The translations under genes were made by a program, and so were the position numbers. Positions 56,535-64,000 of a stretch of DNA of 64,000 bases are shown here, piece after piece; the stretch's first letter is position 1, and each line of letters begins with the position of its first letter. The notes below the pieces were generated by a model that made no database searches, had not been told where the DNA came from, and was given only the letters and a program-made list of their open reading frames with translations. This DNA comes from Bacillus mycoides (GTDB lineage: Bacteria > Bacillota > Bacilli > Bacillales > Bacillaceae_G): assembly GCF_001757995.1 (NCBI RefSeq), contig NZ_LXLV01000073.1:62001-126000 (forward strand), given 5' to 3'.

Positions 56535-57440
56535 TTACAATATATAAGGGGTTTCTTGATACACATAATAATTCAGCCAATTAGAGAATAATAAATTCCC
56601 ATGACTCCTCCACCTAACAAGCGGCTTCTCATCTGGATTATTATGTTTAAAATAATTTTTTGGCACATCAATATTTAACCCTTTTTGGCAGTCCCGTTCG
56701 TATTCTTGCTTTAACGTATCACAACTATATTCACTATGTCCGAGTGCGAAAACTTGCCTTCCCTCTTGCCCAATAGCAAGATGAACACCTGCTTCTTCAG
56801 AATTGGCTAATAACGTTAATTCTTTCACTTTTTCAATGTCGCTCTCTCGTACTTCTGTATGACGAGAATGCGGAGCAAAAAACACTTCATCAAACCCTTG
56901 TAACAATTTCACATGTTGCTCGCGAACCTCATGTTCAAATACACCAAACATTTTTTCCGCAAGAGGATACTTCGGCACACCATAGTGATAATACAAACCT
57001 GCTTGTGCCCCCCAGCAAATATGAAGCGTCGATGTTACATTCGTTTTTGAATACTCCATAATACGTCCAAGCTCTTCCCAATAATCTACCTCTTCAAAAG
57101 AAAGAGTTTCAACTGGTGCTCCTGTAATAATGAGTCCATCAAATTTTTCATTCTCAATATCACGAAATGTTTTATAGAAGCTCGTTAAATGGTCCTGCGC
57201 TACATTGCGAGACAGATGCGATTCCATATGAAGTAAATGAACATCTAATTGCAACGGTGTATTTCCAATTAAACGAAGTAATTGCGCCTCTGTTTCTTGC
57301 TTTGTAGGCATTAAATTTAATATAGCAATTTTCAAAGCACGTATATCTTGTGTTACTGCTCGCTCCTTCGTCATTACAAAAATATTTTCCTTCTGCAATA
57401 CTTTGCGAGCTGGTAAATCTTTATCAATTATGATCGGCAT
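56535..57440 (-). CDS. metA: Homoserine O-acetyltransferase (MetA-type)
   Basis: A 301-residue MetA/HTS-family enzyme. Catalytic Cys142 (HICWGAQ), His235 and Glu237 (ALGHSEYS) are present. Residue 111 is Glu (GAPVE), the position known from B. cereus MetA to select acetyl-CoA over succinyl-CoA, so the product is O-acetylhomoserine. This is the substrate of the metY product encoded immediately upstream; the two genes overlap by 17 nt. Confidence 0.95.
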   Translation of the reverse strand: MPIIIDKDLPARKVLQKENIFVMTKERAVTQDIRALKIAILNLMPTKQETEAQLLRLIGNTPLQLDVHLLHMESHLSRNVAQDHLTSFYKTFRDIENEKFDGLIITGAPVETLSFEEVDYWEELGRIMEYSKTNVTSTLHICWGAQAGLYYHYGVPKYPLAEKMFGVFEHEVREQHVKLLQGFDEVFFAPHSRHTEVRESDIEKVKELTLLANSEEAGVHLAIGQEGRQVFALGHSEYSCDTLKQEYERDCQKGLNIDVPKNYFKHNNPDEKPLVRWRSHGNLLFSNWLNYYVYQETPYIL

Positions 57441-58722
57441 GTTGTTTGCCTCCGACTAGCGCCGCTTCTAAATCTGCAATAATATCAGAAACATCTTCTA
57501 TACCGACCGATAAACGAATTAAATCAGATGTAACACCAGCTAAACGCTGATTTTCTGCGCTTAATTGTCTGTGCGTCGTACTAGCAGGATGTATTACACA
57601 AGTTCTTGCATCAGCTACATGCGTTACAAGAGTTGCAAGTTTTACATTTGCGATAAATTCTTTTGCTGCTTCTAATCCGCCCTTAATACCAAATGTTAAA
57701 ACTCCACTAGCACCTTTTTTCAAATACTTTTGTGCTAACGAGTAATTTTCATTACTATCTAACCCTGGATAATTCACCCATTCAATGCGATCATGATTAG
57801 CAAGCCACTTAGCAACTTCGAGAGCATTTTCACTATGACGCTCCATTCGTAAATGCAATGTTTCCAGGCCAATGTTGCTAATATATGCATTGAATGGGCT
57901 CATACAGTTTCCGTAGTCTCTTAATAACTGAACGCGTGCTTTCACAATATACGCTGCTGCTCCAAAATTTTGAACATAGCTTACGCCGTGATAACTCGGA
58001 TCAGGTTCGACAAGCTCAGGGTATTTTCCATTTGTCCAATCGAAGTTCCCTCCATCTATTACAATGCCGCCTAGAGAACTTGCATGGCCATCAATATATT
58101 TCGTTGTAGAATGGACAATGATATTTGCCCCATGTTCAAATGCCTGGCATAAATAAGGCGTCGCTAATGTATTATCAACGATAAAAGGTACTTCTAATTC
58201 TTTTGCTGCCCCTGAAAGTTCTTTGAAATTCAAAACGTTCATTGCTGGGTTTCCTAATGATTCTGCATAAACGAGTTTTGTCTTATCATTAGCAAGTGCC
58301 GCAATTTCATCTGCCGTTAAATTAGGATTAAAGAACGTAACATCGATGCCAAGTTTACGCAAACTCACTCCAAATAAATTAAACGTTCCTCCGTAAACAG
58401 TTGAAGAACAAAGTAAATGGTCTCCACTACTGCAAATATTTAAAACCGCAAGCATAATAGCTGCCTGCCCAGAAGCTGTTGCAACAGCCCCTACACCACC
58501 TTCTAAATCTGATAACTTCTGCTCAAATGCAGCTAGAGTAGGATTTCCAATACGCGTATATATATATCCTTCTGCCTCTAAATTAAATAGTGCTGCTAAA
58601 TCATCTGACGTATCGTATTTATACGTTGTACTTTGATAAAGTGGCAAAACACGCGGCTCACCATTTTTTGGCGTATAGCCACCTTGCACACAAATCGTTC
58701 CTTTCCCCCATGATTCTCCCAT
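57424..58722 (-). CDS. metY: O-acetylhomoserine sulfhydrylase
   Basis: A 432-residue PLP enzyme of the Cys/Met metabolism family that joins O-acetylhomoserine with sulfide to give homocysteine. Landmarks are [16 protein letters not shown], the PLP lysine in [12 protein letters not shown], and VRLSVGIED-like [16 protein letters not shown] near the C-terminus. It is first of the metY-metA operon controlled by the SAM riboswitch. Confidence 0.94.
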   Translation of the reverse strand: MGESWGKGTICVQGGYTPKNGEPRVLPLYQSTTYKYDTSDDLAALFNLEAEGYIYTRIGNPTLAAFEQKLSDLEGGVGAVATASGQAAIMLAVLNICSSGDHLLCSSTVYGGTFNLFGVSLRKLGIDVTFFNPNLTADEIAALANDKTKLVYAESLGNPAMNVLNFKELSGAAKELEVPFIVDNTLATPYLCQAFEHGANIIVHSTTKYIDGHASSLGGIVIDGGNFDWTNGKYPELVEPDPSYHGVSYVQNFGAAAYIVKARVQLLRDYGNCMSPFNAYISNIGLETLHLRMERHSENALEVAKWLANHDRIEWVNYPGLDSNENYSLAQKYLKKGASGVLTFGIKGGLEAAKEFIANVKLATLVTHVADARTCVIHPASTTHRQLSAENQRLAGVTSDLIRLSVGIEDVSDIIADLEAALVGGKQHADHN

Positions 58723-58749
58723 CTCTCATTCTCCTTTCCTTTATGCAAA

Positions 58750-58918
58750 ATAAAAAACTGCCCCTTCCCTGAAAACAAGAAAGGAGCAGTTTGAAAACAC
58801 GCTCTAAGGTTCTTTCTTATCTCTCAGGATTATTACCTGCAGGATTTGGCACAATTCCGTTATACGGCTGTTGCCAAGGTTTCATCGGGCCTGTCCCTCC
58901 ACCTTTTCTTGATAAGAC
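58750..58918 (-). ncRNA. SAM-I (S-box) riboswitch with terminator
   Basis: On the minus strand the leader has the S-box order: CTTATC (P1 5' side, 58,916-58,911), GGTGGAGGGAC, GGCCCGATGAAACC, TTGGCAACAG, GTGCCAAATCC and AGAGATAAG (P1 3' side, 58,824-58,816). A terminator hairpin CAAACTGCTCC...GGGGCAGTTT at 58,792-58,755 with a T run follows. S-adenosylmethionine binding favours the terminator and shuts off metY-metA. Confidence 0.95.
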
Positions 58919-59237
58919 TATGCAATTACCGTTGATTTTATAGCAATAATTTCCTGATGTCAAATGGTTTTTCTGAATGTTCTAAATTAAATGTGAGGAA
59001 TTTAATATAAACAACAAAAGAAATATATTCCATATTCATTTGAAAAAGACCTTTTAAAAACTCCGATCAATATATAGAATTAAATAAGTGGTTTAACCGC
59101 GTTGGTTTCAAATTTTCATGAGATTTCAATATATTGAATAAGCCAAACCCTCAAAAAGATACTATATATATTCAATTCATTTCACACTAGCACATTTAAT
59201 CCTTTCTGCATGAAAACTTACATAACGGAGGTACAAC
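58919..59237. other. Gap between riboswitch and ClC gene
   Basis: Should hold the metY promoter (minus strand) and the ClC-gene promoter (plus strand). AT-rich; no further structure or ORF recognized. Confidence 0.4.
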
Positions 59238-60470
59238 ATGACAAATAAAAAGGACATGCACTATATACTCGTCCTATATGGCATTCTTTTAGGCTCTATA
59301 GTAGGAGCTACAGTCTGGTTATTTTTAGTTACAATAAATATCGGAATTCACTTTATTTGGGGATACTTACCTACTATTTTCTCTTCTCCGCCTTATTACA
59401 CCATTTGTGTAACAATCATCGGTGGTATCCTCGTTGGTTTAACACAAAAATATTTCGGTACATATCCACGTCTTATGCCCGAAGTGATGGCTGAATATAA
59501 AAAAACAGGTAGAATCGAATACAGTTTTGTACATAAAGCTACTTTAACTGCGATTATCGTTTTAATATTTGGAGCTAGTTTAGGCCCAGAAGCAGCACTT
59601 GTTGGAATTATCGGTGGACTTTGTACATGGGTAGGAGATCGCTTTAATTTTGCTTTAAAGGGAATGAATGAACTAACAGAGGTTGGAATTGGTGCTACTT
59701 TAAGTGTAATTTTTAATGCACCATTATTCGGTTATTTAGCTCCGAATGAAAATGAGGGTGAGCAAATTAATGAATTTTCGAAAGGAAAAAAAGCAATTGT
59801 ATATTTAGCTACCACTTTTGCCGGTTTTTCCGTTTACTTATTGCTTAGTAAACTCGATAATCGTGGATCCTTTATTGTTGATTTTGGGGAAGGGTCTCTT
59901 GCTCTTAATGAATGGATCGCCTTTCTACCACTTGCTAGCATTGGTGCTATAGTTGGTTTCTTTTATTTCAAATTAGAATTCGCATTAGAGAAATTAATCC
60001 ATCCCTTCAGGGAATACAAGGTATCACTTGGAATTATAGGCGGTATTTTATTAGGGGTTACAGGAACTTTTCTCCCGTACACGTTATTTTCAGGGGAACA
60101 TCAATTAAAAGATTTAGTCGTTGAATGGAGCCATTTATCCTTCTGGGTACTACTTCTTTCAGGAGTTTTAAAATTATGTATTACTGCCGTTTGTTTAAAT
60201 ACGGGTTGGCGCGGCGGACATATTTTCCCAATTATATTTGCTGGATCAAGTATCGGATACGCTATAGCTTCTATTCTGCCTATAGATCCAATATCTTCTG
60301 TAGCCATCGTCACGACAGCTATTTCAAGCTATGCATTAAGAAAACCAATAGCTATAACATTATTATTGCTCATGTTTTTCCCGCTCAATTTACTATTACC
60401 AATGCTTGGAGCGGCAGCGATTGGTAATGCATTTCCACTTCCTAAAAACAACGAAGCTACAAACGAATAA
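59238..60470 (+). CDS. Divergent ClC-family chloride channel/transporter
   Basis: A 410-residue membrane protein with about ten hydrophobic segments and the ClC fold landmarks: GASLGPEAALVG, GATLSVIFNAPLFGYL and GWRGGHIFPIIF. The GSGIP filter motif is not recognizable (GTYPRLMPEV occupies the region), and the gating Glu of GREGP is replaced (SLGP). The ion and mechanism are therefore uncertain. ACGGAGG precedes the ATG. Single gene. Confidence 0.85.
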   Translation: MTNKKDMHYILVLYGILLGSIVGATVWLFLVTINIGIHFIWGYLPTIFSSPPYYTICVTIIGGILVGLTQKYFGTYPRLMPEVMAEYKKTGRIEYSFVHKATLTAIIVLIFGASLGPEAALVGIIGGLCTWVGDRFNFALKGMNELTEVGIGATLSVIFNAPLFGYLAPNENEGEQINEFSKGKKAIVYLATTFAGFSVYLLLSKLDNRGSFIVDFGEGSLALNEWIAFLPLASIGAIVGFFYFKLEFALEKLIHPFREYKVSLGIIGGILLGVTGTFLPYTLFSGEHQLKDLVVEWSHLSFWVLLLSGVLKLCITAVCLNTGWRGGHIFPIIFAGSSIGYAIASILPIDPISSVAIVTTAISSYALRKPIAITLLLLMFFPLNLLLPMLGAAAIGNAFPLPKNNEATNE

Positions 60471-60509
60471 AAATAGGCAGTAGGGACAAAAGTTCCACTG
60501 CCTATTTTT
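60469..60509. terminator. Bidirectional terminator, ClC gene / nucleotidase gene
   Basis: Stem AAAAATAGGCAGT/ACTGCCTATTTTT with inner pairing of GGGAC/GTTCC. Confidence 0.87.
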
Positions 60510-60510
60510 A

Positions 60511-61206
60511 TTACACATGCTGCTTTAATAGCGCGTATAACTCTTCAAAATTATGCACTTCATATGTTGGCACAATCTCGCTATCATTTGATTTCTTTTC
60601 TGGATTAAACCAACAAGTATCAATTCCTGCTACATATCCACCTTTAATATCAGCACTTAATGAATCTCCAATAATAAGCCCTTCTTCAGGAGAAAAATTA
60701 GGAATCCGTTCAAAAACATAATCAAAATACTCTTTCATCGGCTTTTGGAATCCCGTATCTTCAGAAACAAAAATATCTTTAAACAATGAATGTAATCCTG
60801 CATTACGTAAACGTTTATCTTGCGTCTTAGAAATACCGTTTGTCACTATATATAAATCATACTCACTTTGAATTTGATTTATAAATTCAAACGCACCTTG
60901 CATGAGTTGGTTTCCTTCTTCTAAATAGCTGCGATAATTATTTTCGAATAATATCCCATCTACTTCTTCCCCGTACTCTTTAAACAAAATGGAAAATCGT
61001 GTATTTATAATTTCATTTCGCGTTATTTCACCTTTTTCAAAAGAACCCCAAAGGCTTTTATTTATTTTTTTATAACGATCCTCTATTTCATCGGTTAAAA
61101 TAAGCCCCTTCTCTTCAAAAAGCATCCGTAAGGCGATTTTCTCAGCCTTTTGAAAATCTAGTAATGTATCATCTACATCAAATAGCAATGTTTTATATTT
61201 TTTCAT
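60511..61206 (-). CDS. HAD-family YjjG-type pyrimidine 5'-nucleotidase (YfnB-like)
   Basis: A 231-residue HAD phosphatase: motif I LLFDVDDTLLDF, motif II IVTNGI, Lys in FQKPMKEYF and motif IV IIGDSLSADIKGG. The YjjG/YfnB subgroup dephosphorylates non-canonical pyrimidine nucleotides, which would protect the nucleotide pool. The ATG at 61,206 is preferred to the GTG at 61,218, although its ribosome site is weak. Confidence 0.88.
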   Translation of the reverse strand: MKKYKTLLFDVDDTLLDFQKAEKIALRMLFEEKGLILTDEIEDRYKKINKSLWGSFEKGEITRNEIINTRFSILFKEYGEEVDGILFENNYRSYLEEGNQLMQGAFEFINQIQSEYDLYIVTNGISKTQDKRLRNAGLHSLFKDIFVSEDTGFQKPMKEYFDYVFERIPNFSPEEGLIIGDSLSADIKGGYVAGIDTCWFNPEKKSNDSEIVPTYEVHNFEELYALLKQHV

Positions 61207-61312
61207 AAACCCTAACACTCTCTTTTCTACAAAAACAAATTTACATAAATCGTATCATTCCTCCTTGTAAAAATAATAGGAGATATCTCATACTACAAAC
61301 AGGGGTGAAAAT

Positions 61313-61984
61313 ATGAAAATCAGCAAAAATGAGAAAGAAATTTATCAACACATGCAAATTCACCAATTTCATACTCTTTTTTCCTTTAATGTCTTACCAT
61401 ATGTAGAACTGCATTCTTTTCAAAAGAAAGAGATGATCTGTAATGAGGGAATCGACCTCCCTTATCTCTATTACTTAATTTCTGGGAAAGCCAAAATATA
61501 TATGAGTCACAAAAACGGAAAGGTTTCATTAATTAACTTTATTCAAGCACCTTCGTTCATTGGGGAATTAGGGTTAATTGGCGTAGAATCCGTTACGAAA
61601 GCGGTTGAGGTAATTGAAGATTGTATTTGCTTAGCGCTTCCTCTTAAAAATTGTCAGCATCTTTTATTGCAAGATGCTACTTTTCTACAGAAACTATGCA
61701 AATTTATTGGAGAAAAAACAATTACCCGAACGGAAAATTACGCCAAAAACTATAGTTATCCGTTCGAAAATCGATTAGCTGCGTTTATTCTATTAACGGA
61801 ACAAAATAATTGCTATACCGAAAAACATACTGAGGCCTCAGAATACTTAAACGTCAGTTACCGCCATCTTTTATATGTATTAAACCAGTTTTGCCAGCAA
61901 AACTACTTAAAAAAAGAAGGAAGAACCTATTACATACAAAGTCGAATTCAATTAGAAAAACTGGCTGATGAACTTAAAATATAA
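61313..61984 (+). CDS. Crp/Fnr family regulator (YeiL-like)
   Basis: A 223-residue protein with an N-terminal cyclic-nucleotide-binding-type beta barrel (about residues 10-125) and a C-terminal winged HTH (SEYLNVSYRHLLYVLNQF). Cysteines occur at several places (MICNEG, EDCICLALPLKNC) but there is no clear Fnr Fe-S pattern. It resembles YeiL, a stationary-phase regulator. Target genes are unknown; it is divergent from the nucleotidase gene. Confidence 0.88.
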   Translation: MKISKNEKEIYQHMQIHQFHTLFSFNVLPYVELHSFQKKEMICNEGIDLPYLYYLISGKAKIYMSHKNGKVSLINFIQAPSFIGELGLIGVESVTKAVEVIEDCICLALPLKNCQHLLLQDATFLQKLCKFIGEKTITRTENYAKNYSYPFENRLAAFILLTEQNNCYTEKHTEASEYLNVSYRHLLYVLNQFCQQNYLKKEGRTYYIQSRIQLEKLADELKI

Positions 61985-62026
61985 AAAAAGTAGCATTAAC
62001 GTTTACATGTTAATGCTACTTTTTTT
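61984..62026. terminator. Bidirectional terminator, YeiL-like gene / azoR
   Basis: Perfect stem AAAAAAAGTAGCATTAAC/GTTAATGCTACTTTTTTT, loop GTTTACAT. Confidence 0.92.
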
Positions 62027-62047
62027 GAGTGACGATTATGTTTTTAA

Positions 62048-62674
62048 TTAAAATTTACTTGCTACTTTAGCCGCTTCTTCAAGACCTGCTGTAATGATTT
62101 CTTCTGCTTTATCTGGGAATTGGTTATGTCCTTCAATAACTACTGTTTCCATGTTTGTTGCGCCGAAGAAGCCCATCATGCTTGCTACGTATTTAACAGC
62201 CATTTCTACTTCAGCTGCTGGTCCTTCAGAATATACGCCGCCGCGTGCATTTAATAAAGCAATCTTCTTATCTCCAATAAGTCCAACTGGACCTTCTGGT
62301 GTATATTTAAACGTTTTACCAGCACGGTTTAAATAATCAATATACGTGTGTAATACGGCTGGAATCGTTAAGTTCCATAATGGGAAACCGAAAACTACTT
62401 TATCAGCTTCTAGAAATTGATTTAAATACTTATCGGCAACTGCTACCACTTTTGCTTCTTCTTCTGTTAAGTCAAATCCTCTACCTGCTTTGAATGTACC
62501 ATTAATCATATCTACGCCTACATATGGTAATTCTTCTTTATATAAATCAAGTTCTACTACTGTATCATTTGGATGTGCTTCTTTATAGTTTGCTAAAAAT
62601 GCCTCGTATAATCTCACACTTACTGCTTGTTCCGCTGGACGGTTGTTTGCTTTTACAAATAAAACTGTTGCCAT
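62048..62674 (-). CDS. azoR: FMN-dependent NADH-azoreductase
   Basis: A 208-residue flavodoxin-fold enzyme of the AzoR family that reduces azo compounds and quinones with NADH. Landmarks are VKANNRPAEQAVSVRLYEAF (FMN phosphate loop), FGFPLWNLTIPAVLHTYIDY and LLNARGGVYSEGPA. The ATG at 62,674 is ten bases after AGGAGG; the frame is open eight codons further without a site. Confidence 0.93.
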   Translation of the reverse strand: MATVLFVKANNRPAEQAVSVRLYEAFLANYKEAHPNDTVVELDLYKEELPYVGVDMINGTFKAGRGFDLTEEEAKVVAVADKYLNQFLEADKVVFGFPLWNLTIPAVLHTYIDYLNRAGKTFKYTPEGPVGLIGDKKIALLNARGGVYSEGPAAEVEMAVKYVASMMGFFGATNMETVVIEGHNQFPDKAEEIITAGLEEAAKVASKF

Positions 62675-62867
62675 GATTCTTTTCCTCCTACTACTCACTC
62701 TTATGTTGTTATATATTACTTACGAAAAAAGGGTACTCCCTTGTAATTGTTGTTGCTTACAAATACATTTTATCTTTATATCAAGACAATTTCGTCCTCA
62801 CATAGACGTATTTTTCCATAAAAAAAGTCCACCTTCTAAAGGCGAACTAGGTCTTACGACTTTCGTC

Positions 62868-63515
62868 TTATACAATTCCATTTTTCACTGCATATAATGC
62901 TGCTTGTGTGCGATCGGATAAATGTAACTTACTCAAAATACTACTCATATGAGCTTTTACCGTTTTTTCTGTAATAACTAAAACAGAAGCGATTTCTTTA
63001 TTACTCATCCCTTTCGCCAATAGCTGCAATACTTCATTTTCTCTCGCTGTTAACACATCCACTTGAACGGAAGGTTCTTCTTCTTTCTCTTCCTGTGGTA
63101 ATGTTTGAGAAAGAAGGGCATTTGCTATATCTGGATGTAATTGAATATTACCTTTATACGCGCTTCGAATAGCTTCAACAAGCTGATCTGGTTCTATATC
63201 TTTTAAAATATAACCACTCGCCCCAGCTTTTAGTGCCGGCAATACATGAGCTTGATCAGAAAAACTAGTTAATACAATTACTTTCACATTTGGATATTCT
63301 TTTTTAATACAAGCTGTTGCCTCAATTCCATCCATCTCAGGCATATATAAATCCATTAATACGACATCTGGACTCGTTTCGCCTACTTTCACCAACGCGT
63401 CTTTCCCATTGTTTGCTTCCCCAACTAATTCAAAATCTTCCTGTGTGCTTAGAAAAAATGCCAATCCTTTTAAAACAACTGTATGATCATCAACTAACAA
63501 TACTTTTATTTTCAC
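62868..63515 (-). CDS. NarL/FixJ-type response regulator (LiaR/YxjL-like)
   Basis: A 215-residue regulator with receiver domain (DD at residues 9-10, phospho-acceptor Asp55 in VVLMDLYMP, Lys in YILKDI) and LuxR-type HTH (LTARENEVLQLLAKGMSNKE). A Glu-rich linker joins the two. It lies 20 bases after its kinase gene. LiaR, YxjL and VraR-like regulators respond to envelope stress, but the subgroup cannot be fixed from this sequence. Confidence 0.9.
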   Translation of the reverse strand: MKIKVLLVDDHTVVLKGLAFFLSTQEDFELVGEANNGKDALVKVGETSPDVVLMDLYMPEMDGIEATACIKKEYPNVKVIVLTSFSDQAHVLPALKAGASGYILKDIEPDQLVEAIRSAYKGNIQLHPDIANALLSQTLPQEEKEEEPSVQVDVLTARENEVLQLLAKGMSNKEIASVLVITEKTVKAHMSSILSKLHLSDRTQAALYAVKNGIV

Positions 63516-63535
63516 AAACTTCCCTCATTTTCACA

Positions 63536-64000
63536 TCATAATGGTACATTTACTTTTACACTCGTCCGCTGCTTACTACTTACAATTTTAATTGTTCCAC
63601 CAACTAATTCTACTCTTTCACGCATCGTAGTCATACCGAGTGATTTTTTCTCTTTTATATCCTTTTCTACAAACCCATTTCCTTGATCGACTATTTCTAA
63701 TGATACATTTTTCTCCGTCACTTTGAAATAAATCGTCGCTTCTCTTACATTCGCATGCTTACTTACGTTATTTAAAGCTTCTTGTCCAATTCGCCATAGC
63801 GCTTCTTCTACTACACGCGGCAAATCACGCACACCTGTAACTTGTTCCCGAATTTTCAATCCTAAACTTTCACCATACTGCTTTAAAGCTGGTAATAACC
63901 CTTTCTCTAATCCAGCCGGACGGAGCTGCCAAATTAATGTCCTCATTTCCTTTAAGGCACCTTGTGCTAATTCACGCATCTCATACAAAGACTGATCTAC
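63536..64000 (-). CDS. Sensor histidine kinase, 5' end outside window
   Basis: The frame is open to the right edge. The visible C-terminal 155 residues contain the end of a HisKA_3 dimerization region (ALKEMRTLIWQLRP) and a HATPase_c domain with N-box EEALWRIGQEALNNVSKHA, G1 box VDQGNGF and G2 segment SLGMTTMRERV. The phospho-histidine and sensor lie beyond the window. It partners the response regulator downstream, as in LiaS/YxjM-type systems. Confidence 0.9.
   Translation of the reverse strand, partial: VDQSLYEMRELAQGALKEMRTLIWQLRPAGLEKGLLPALKQYGESLGLKIREQVTGVRDLPRVVEEALWRIGQEALNNVSKHANVREATIYFKVTEKNVSLEIVDQGNGFVEKDIKEKKSLGMTTMRERVELVGGTIKIVSSKQRTSVKVNVPL

Overview
The window is chromosomal DNA from a member of the Bacillus cereus group. 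The evidence is an intact plcR-papR quorum-sensing locus next to nprB, perfect PlcR boxes, two bcr1-type repeats with the TTTAT duplication typical of that element, low G+C, and an order of housekeeping genes collinear with the Bacillus subtilis ywi-ywh-ywf-ywd region. PlcR is full length, which argues against B. anthracis, whose plcR carries a nonsense mutation. No rRNA, tRNA, CRISPR array or prophage was seen.

Layout. Positions 1-11,300 are accessory and secretion-related. They hold the end of a GGDEF-EAL protein, papR, plcR, the neutral protease nprB, a yvfRSTU-like ABC transporter with its two-component system, a methionine aminopeptidase, a PlcR-box-preceded secreted M28 aminopeptidase, and a wrecked gene that joins a signal peptide to a decayed methionine aminopeptidase. 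Positions 11,363-16,621 are one giant LPXTG adhesin with 14 Cna_B repeats, followed by 1.6 kb of decayed DNA that contains an IS630-type transposase relic.

From 18,199 the conserved block begins: argS, a ywiB-like gene, an LD-carboxypeptidase/MccF-like peptidase, speE-speB, a MerR/MFS pair, a glycerophosphodiesterase, pbpG, ywhD, ywhC, a 4-oxalocrotonate tautomerase and ywfO. A four-gene iron-siderophore importer with a Fur box follows, then rsfA, lipL, pta, hemQ, a D,D-carboxypeptidase, the germination pair cwlJ-gerQ, ywdK, ywdI, a K+ channel, a ywdJ-like permease and ung. The segment from lipL to ywdJ is bracketed by two bcr1 copies in opposite orientation.

The right part (50.5-64 kb) carries a GDSL esterase/ABC transporter operon and a LacI regulator divergent from a YczE-like membrane protein. 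Next is a methionine block (SAM-I riboswitch, metY, metA, then hom with its own promoter). A divergent ClC-family protein, a YjjG-type nucleotidase, a YeiL-type regulator, an azoreductase and a NarL-type two-component system cut by the window edge complete it.

Two themes link neighbours: PlcR-controlled secreted proteases around the quorum-sensing locus, and spore genes (rsfA, pbpG, cwlJ, gerQ) in the ywh-ywd block. No clearly new multi-gene system was found. The most interesting items are the repeat mosaic of the adhesin, a 21-bp helically phased repeat array at 23.2 kb, the signal peptide-aminopeptidase relic, the ClC homologue without its gating glutamate, inverted repeats covering ribosome binding sites, and the inverted bcr1 pair.
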